Shown here: positions 58,404 through 64,000 of the stretch, one piece after another
Layout of the letters: each line of letters begins with the position of its first letter
How positions within the stretch are numbered: position 1 is the stretch's first letter
Assembly (NCBI GenBank): GCA_963082875.1
Contig: OY720099.1
Span: 2,418,001-2,482,000 of the forward strand
Length of the DNA stretch: 64,000 nucleotides
Direction of reading: 5' to 3'
DNA from: Corella eumyota
Lineage: Eukaryota; Chordata; Ascidiacea; Phlebobranchia; Corellidae
Position numbers and translations under genes: made by a program
Notes under the pieces: model-generated
Seen by the model: only the letters and a program-made list of their open reading frames with translations
Database searches by the model: none
What the model was told of the DNA's origin: nothing

Positions 58404-60695
58404 ATGTCTGAATTAGAACACATGAAACATTCGCTAGAATTGGCTGAAAATATTCTTTATCCAATAATTTCAGGTAAAAATAAAATTTTTATAAAATTAA
58501 AAAAATTTTTTTTAAATGTAAACAAAAAATTTTTTCTCATAAAATTCTTTAAGAAAAAAAATTAAATTTTTATTTATAGGTGTTGGTATTGTTGCAAATG
58601 TTTTCGTGATCACAATTATTACAATTTGGGAGAAAGCTCATTCCAACAGAACAGTAGCCAATGTGTTTGCAGTTAATCTTGCTATAGCAGATTTGCTCTT
58701 TTGTGTTGTTCTACCTTTATATATGCCAGTGTGGCTTGTTAATAATGGCTGGATTTATGGGGCAGCACTTTGTAAAATTTTTGAGGGTAACAACTTTTTT
58801 TTAATTTATTTTTTAATTTCAAAAAAATCTTGAAAATTTAAACTTAAAACTATTCTTAGCAGAACTTTAAGTTATTATTTTTTGGATCTTAAATATTAAA
58901 AAATGAAATAATTTTTTTTATATTTTAGTCATAAAGTTTGTCAATTTCCGGGCTTCAATTTTATTCCTAACACTAATGAGCATTGATCGATATCTGGCCA
59001 TCGTTTACACCTTAAACTCAATGACCTACAGAACCAGACAGAATGCAATTAGAACGTGTGTTGGTATTTGGCTGGTGAGCATTCTGGTGGCAACTCCTGT
59101 GGTCTTATATGCTAATATACTAAACAGCTCAACTCAATATCCAGCATGTAGGTGGGTGTATTAAAATATTAGTAACAAGATAGTTAAAAGAAAAAAAATA
59201 TAAAAATTAATAAAAAAGTTGATTAAAATTTATTGGTCAGTTGCTTTAACTTTAAACCTTAATATTAAAATGAATTTAAATTGTTTCTTATTTACTTTTA
59301 GGTTAATGTTTCCTGGTTATAGGACAGATATTATAGAAGATGAAAACGCTTTTTACGATCTTGTGGATTACGCTTCAATTGCCTCTGAATATGAATATGA
59401 TACTCACAATGCAACACATTCCCCAACGTGTAAGTTATTTAAAAAAAGATAAGGTTAAAAATTAGCATGGTATGTTTTGAGTAAAGTTACTCATTTACCT
59501 GCCTGCAGTGGGGATCAATCAAAAAACCCTTAAAACTCGTGCGATTACTTTTTTAAATTTTTAAACAATTTTTTATTTAAAATAAAGTACCTTTTATTTA
59601 AAATAAAGTACCTGATCATGTCTGTATTGATCATGACCATGAAAATTCGAGTGGATTTTACACTTGGGAGTATTGTAGTTTTGTTTTCTTCTTTGCTCTT
59701 CCACTTGTTGTAATCGTGTTTTGTTATTGTGAGATCGTAAAAACTGCAACACAAAGAAGTATACAACGAAGTAAAGGTAATTACTTTAAGGTTAATTTTA
59801 AAAAATTATCACAAAATGTATTTAAAAATAAGTCAGATAGCATAGTGGCCAAATTTCTACACGATGTTAAATACTTTAGGCCCAGAGACCTTGCTTTCAA
59901 TTCCTTTTGTCAGTATTATTCGATTTTTTTTTAAATTTTACAAACAATTATTGTTTAGCAGGCAGCCAAAGCAGAGTAGTAATAATGGTAGCAGTGTTGG
60001 TGATATTGTTCGTTATTTGTTGGATGCCGTTTCAAATATGGAGATTACTGCAACTGCCACCTGGGCAAAGTGTAAGTCAAAAATATATAGGGCCATTTTA
60101 ATAATACTACACCAAAATTTAATCAATTATTTTTTTAAATTATATTTTGCAATTGCAGGTTAGATATGCAAATGATTGTTTGATAATAGAATCAACTCTA
60201 ACAATGTTAGCTTGGTCAAATAGCGCTCTTAACCCAATATTTTACTCTATATCAAGTAAAAGGTTTCGTAGCAAAGCAATTATGGCTTGGAAATACATCA
60301 GGGGACAAGACAGGTTAAATAAATGTTTAAAAACAACAATTTGTACTTCATAAGTTTATTTAATGTGACAAAAACATAATTTAATAAAATAATTTAAGAT
60401 TTCCAAATAGACAACTACCACTACACTTTCATGTTAACGCCTTATCATTTAAATGCGTTGATTTTTATTATTTTAATTTATGTTTAGATCTGTGTTAATG
60501 CCAATGAACAGGACAACAATACAAACTAGAACTACACAAGTTTGCAGCAACCGCCATCACGTTACATCTATAAGCCCATGTTCTACACCTAAAACTGCGG
60601 TTAAATACAACAAAGACACAGACCAAGTAACTGGGTTACCTCAGGTTAACCCAACTTATACTTGTGATGCAGCTGAAACACATAGCCAAGTGTAA
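58404..60695 (+). CDS. Class A (rhodopsin-family) G-protein-coupled receptor, peptide-receptor-like
   Basis: Eight exons: 58404-58473, 58580-58786, 58929-59151, 59302-59429, 59609-59776, 59959-60071, 60159-60313 and 60488-60695; about 423 residues. Hallmarks: TM1 GxxxN (GIVANVFVI), TM2 NLAIADLLF, TM3 Cys (ALCKIF) and SIDRYLAIV at the DRY motif, TM6 FVICWMPFQ (CWxP) and TM7 NSALNPIFYS (NPxxY). The second extracellular loop is long and acidic (YDLVDYASIASEYEYD), with a possible N-glycosylation site (HNATH). The tail is Ser/Thr rich with Cys. Overall it looks like a peptide receptor of the somatostatin/opioid/galanin/chemokine side of class A, but I cannot name the ligand. A stop at 60351-60353 would shorten the tail if the last intron is retained. 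Confidence 0.88.
59581..59612. repeat. Duplicated splice-acceptor segment in the GPCR gene
   Basis: The segment attt(a)aaataaagtacc occurs twice in tandem (about 25-bp period) at the acceptor of the fifth GPCR exon. Only the second AG (59607-59608) keeps an open frame; the first would meet a stop in the second copy. Confidence 0.7.
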
Positions 60696-61969
60696 ACACC
60701 TTTAGTCTTCATTTTTTATGTTTTTACATTGATTTTATAGTATTTGCAATGATGTATTTATTTGTATATAGTTTTGAACATATTCAATATAAACAGCATG
60801 CATTTACATCAAAACATAGGTATTTTGATAAAAAACAGCCTAATTAAGTTAAAAATGAGGTTAAATTACGTTAGATAAGTAAGTTTAGTGTATTATTATA
60901 CCAAAGATGGGCACCAAACCGTTAACCTGCTAATCGTTGAATAACGAAGTTAACTTTTGCGTAAAAATTTAACTTTTATGCCGGATCGGGTGAGAAAGTA
61001 AGGAACGGTGTGTGTGTGTAGCTAGGCGGAAATAACCACAATCCCTGTGTGCCACATTCTTATTGCCAGTTTTTAATAACTGCAGGCTGGCGCTAAAAAA
61101 CTATTTTGCAAAACATTTTTCTTTAATATAAAAGTTTAACTAAACTGTGAGTTGATGCGAAAGAATTGTTTAATTTAAATGTTAACGCAAACGGTTACAT
61201 TGCATTTAATTTCACTAATTACAGTTAACAAAGTTAATGTTTTGTTTAACGAGTCACTATTTAACAAATTTACTTTTTCAGTTAGTTGAGCCCTCCTATG
61301 TATAATACGATGATTAAGTTGAAAAACAATCATTACGAAAATAAATTTGTTAGTAATACAGTTAGGTTGTTTCAATATAATACAGTTAGGTTGTTTCAAT
61401 TGCAAGCCTATGTAAAGTATCCAAATCGTGATTTTTTAACAAATTTTTAGTTTTTTTAAAATAATTAAATTAGCTTTTATTAAAATTAACTGTCATTCAA
61501 GTTTAACAATTTTTTATTTTAAAAAATAATTTGGTATTGTTTTTTTTTCTTAATTATTTGGCAACCCTGACTAATTGTAATCGCTCGAATGACGTCACTA
61601 TGTAAACTAATCAAGTGGCGAAGTTTGTTTTTAGCTCAATGCTGCACAGAACTTACCAGCAATGTTTAATAATAAACGTGTATTAAAATATTTTAATTTG
61701 TAGGTGTTAAGCATAAGTTGGTATTAAAATCTTTTTGATTTTTGGGTAGTTAAACAGTTTAAATAGTTAAAAAATTATCAAAATTTTCTTTTAAAAATTC
61801 GTAAATTTGATTAGTTTTAATTAAAATAATTCAATTTAAATAAACAGCTAGCATTTAAAGGTCGTACTACTACACTAAAAAGTTTTTTATTTTTTTAACA
61901 GTTGTTTTATTTATTTTTTGATTAATTCAATCCACCAAAAAAAAATTAAAAGCGATTTTATTAACTGAA
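60696..61969. other. Intergenic stretch between GPCR and CNNM
   Basis: No exon recognised. A stretch at about 60900-61090 is less AT-rich (tgccggatcgggtgag, gctaggcggaaat). It contains a 24-bp tandem duplication (61354-61399) and a perfect TGACGTCA at 61590-61597, about 375 bases before the CNNM start codon, which may be part of its promoter. Confidence 0.5.
61354..61399. repeat. Tandem duplication of 24 bp
   Basis: The block taatacagttaggttgtttc plus two bases occurs twice in direct succession, identical apart from the linking bases. Confidence 0.85.
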
Positions 61970-63505
61970 ATGGGTATATGGTTTACAATTACAAATCGAT
62001 TTTATGTTTTTATACTAAATGTCCTCATACTACTTGCTTTAAATGGTGAAAGGGGAGATTCCATAAAAGTTACTGGTCTTAGAATTGGTAAGTTGATTTT
62101 TATTGTAATTTAAAGTTAAATTAATATTTTTTTCCTTTTTTATTTTTTTGTATGACTTTGATTTTAAAAATAATGTTTTTAGATACGCAGACATTGGCAC
62201 CATTTTATGAAGGAATACCAGCAGTTTATGCCCAATCGAACACAACTCTTCGTTTGTTTGGGGTAGGGTTTAACTCAACAGAAGCTCGTATTGCGTTTGC
62301 TGAGGAGTCCTTACCCTTTGGTGAACCATGTGATGATGAAAAAGCAACTGATCCATTTTATATAAAACTTGAAAACAGCACTACTTCAGCGACCACTGTG
62401 ATCAATGTTGACTTAGCTTCGGATTTACAGAATAAAATCTATTACTTGTGTGTTAAGGAGAGTGATAGTGGGAATTATATCCATCAGGGCCCACAAAAAT
62501 GGATCGCGATTTCAGTGGTTCCTCCTTTAGAAGTAACCACAAGCATCTTGCCATTACCACTACAGGTATGTTTACCTTAAATATATAACCAAGAATAGCT
62601 CTTAAAATTTAAGTAGGTCTTAAAAATTTCACTAGTTTTGGTATAAAATGTATTTATTTTGTCAAACAATGGAAAGTTGGACATAAAACTTTTATAGAAC
62701 AACGTTTTGATTAATAATTTATAAGTTAGGGCCAACAAATATTTAACTTACCTTAAAAACTTGATTAAAAATAACTATTAGAATAAATTGGTTTGGAAAT
62801 TTATCGAAATAAAATAATATTTTTTTAGATTGTTATAATCATTATTCTTTTAATGATGTCTGGCTTATTTTCTGGTTTAAATCTTGGTCTTATGTCTCTT
62901 GACCCAATGGAGTTACAAATTGTCATGAAATCTGGCTCAAAATCTGAAAGACGGTATGCGTCAGTTATTTACCCTATCAGAAAAAAGGGAAATTTTTTGT
63001 TGTGTACTTTGCTGTTGGGTAATGTGCTTGTGAACAACACTCTGACAATTCTGTTGGGGGATTTAGTCTCGGGAGTCCTAGCTGTTATCGGTTCAACTGC
63101 TGGTAATTCTATTTTTGAAATTTGATTTTTATATATATATATAGGCTATATATTTTTCAAAAATTTTTAATGGTCTTATTTTATATTTATTTTATGTCAA
63201 AGTTACTTGATTTATTTAACTAGTAATAACACACCTACTTATTTTGTAATAAGCCTGTAATCAAGCAAAGTTTACTTAAACAATCTTATTGTACTCTAGC
63301 CATTGTTGTTTTTGGAGAAATTGTCCCACAAGCTCTATGTTCAAGATACGGTCTCCACGTTGGAGCTTATACTATCTGGTTAACCAAGATATTTATGGTC
63401 ATAACATTTGTATTGTCTTACCCTATTAGCAAAGTATTGGATTGTATTCTTGGCAAAGAAATTGGAGTGATATACAACAGAAAGAAACTACTGGAAATGA
63501 TAAAG
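61970..63505 (+). CDS. cnnm: CNNM / ancient conserved domain metal transporter, 5' part
   Basis: Four exons are seen: 61970-62087, 62183-62565, 62829-63102 and 63300-63505; the gene runs off the right edge. The first exon codes for a signal peptide ([14 protein letters not shown]). The second codes for the extracellular domain ([30 protein letters not shown]). The third opens the CNNM transmembrane domain (DUF21): [20 protein letters not shown], then [12 protein letters not shown] and [16 protein letters not shown]. The fourth reads [20 protein letters not shown] and ends [14 protein letters not shown], where vertebrate CNNMs pass to the CBS domains. CNNM proteins mediate Mg2+ homeostasis in the plasma membrane. 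Exon 4 ends at a GC donor (gcaagt). Paralogue number (CNNM2/4-like) cannot be decided. Confidence 0.92.
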
Positions 63506-64000
63506 GCAAGTTATTATTTTATACATTTTTTAGATTTTTTAAATAGATCTGTTTAATTTATTTTATTGAAGTGTAAAAGCATCTAACAAAAGGTGGCTAT
63601 GGTAATCCTTTATTAAACTGGGATTAACATAGATTATATATATATGATTATAAAACAGACATAATGGCCATTTGTTACTCTAGCTAAATTTCATATTTAA
63701 AACAAAACATTAGCCATTATAGCCTGTATAAAATGTTTAGAAAGAGCATTAAATATATTATGTAATTATAAATATGTTAAAACTGTTAACCAGTTTCCTT
63801 TATTCGAATTTAAGAGTTTATTTTAATATCTAAATGTCAGTTGCCATAGCTGTATATTCTAATAATAACTGCATATGTCATACCCAGTCACAAGGGTAAT
63901 ATATACAAAGTACAATCATGTACTCAATTACCAGTAATTACTAATTTTTAATGGATTATTACCGGCACTTAATTAAAATATTTGGCAAAAAACAATATGC
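63506..64000 (+). other. CNNM intron, open at the right edge
   Basis: Intron starting with gcaagt. AT-rich; no further exon seen before the end of the window. Confidence 0.6.

Noticed and set aside
59496-59535. Possible SINE trace (tgcctgcagtggggatcaatc) in a GPCR intron
   Set aside because: Only about 20 bases resemble the SINE head; too short to call.

Overview
The window is animal nuclear DNA: AT-rich, intron-rich and packed with short introns (many 70-400 bp). The gene set (an NtA-type agrin, a single KChIP gene, an enolase-4 homologue, a rhodopsin-class receptor, a CNNM transporter) and a dispersed tRNA-derived SINE fit a tunicate, most likely a Ciona-type ascidian. That assignment is inference; no rRNA, mitochondrial or other species marker is present. 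All exon structures below were built by hand from splice signals, reading phase and protein similarity; none was checked against transcripts.

Layout. (1) 247-448: last coding exon of an unidentified + strand gene, with its 3' UTR. (2) 2019-32652 (+): a complete agrin gene of about 47 coding exons, encoding about 2,114 residues: signal peptide, NtA domain, follistatin/Kazal modules, an SEA-like domain inside the Kazal array, two laminin-EGF modules, a further Kazal module, a Pro/Thr-rich stretch, the usual SEA domain, then LG1-EGF-EGF-LG2-EGF-LG3. The first intron used by the NtA form is about 9.6 kb. Introns from 13 to 32 kb hold most of the SINE copies. (3) 34215-36966 (+): a nuclear-looking protein with two zinc-finger-like motifs and a long Lys/Ser/Asn-rich tail. 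(4) 39508-52213 (+): a KChIP (Kv4 channel-interacting protein) gene with six candidate alternative first exons, all ending in the same phase, feeding six common EF-hand exons. (5) 52440-56587 (-): enolase 4, tail to tail with KChIP. (6) 58404-60695 (+): an eight-exon class A GPCR. (7) 61970 to beyond 63505 (+): the 5' part of a CNNM (ancient conserved domain) metal transporter, running off the window.

The strongest leads are in the two synaptic/neuronal genes. Agrin has a phase-preserving 30-bp microexon exactly at the position of the vertebrate Z splice site, the site that controls LRP4/MuSK activation in vertebrates. It also has two candidate microexons at the vertebrate Y site and an extra SEA-like domain. 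KChIP has an array of alternative N-termini, two of them with a transmembrane segment like the K-channel inactivation-suppressor forms of vertebrate KChIPs. Enolase 4 appears to have lost catalytic residues and has an RFX X-box-like motif in its promoter region. No CRISPR arrays, rRNA genes, true tRNA genes or virus-like elements were seen.
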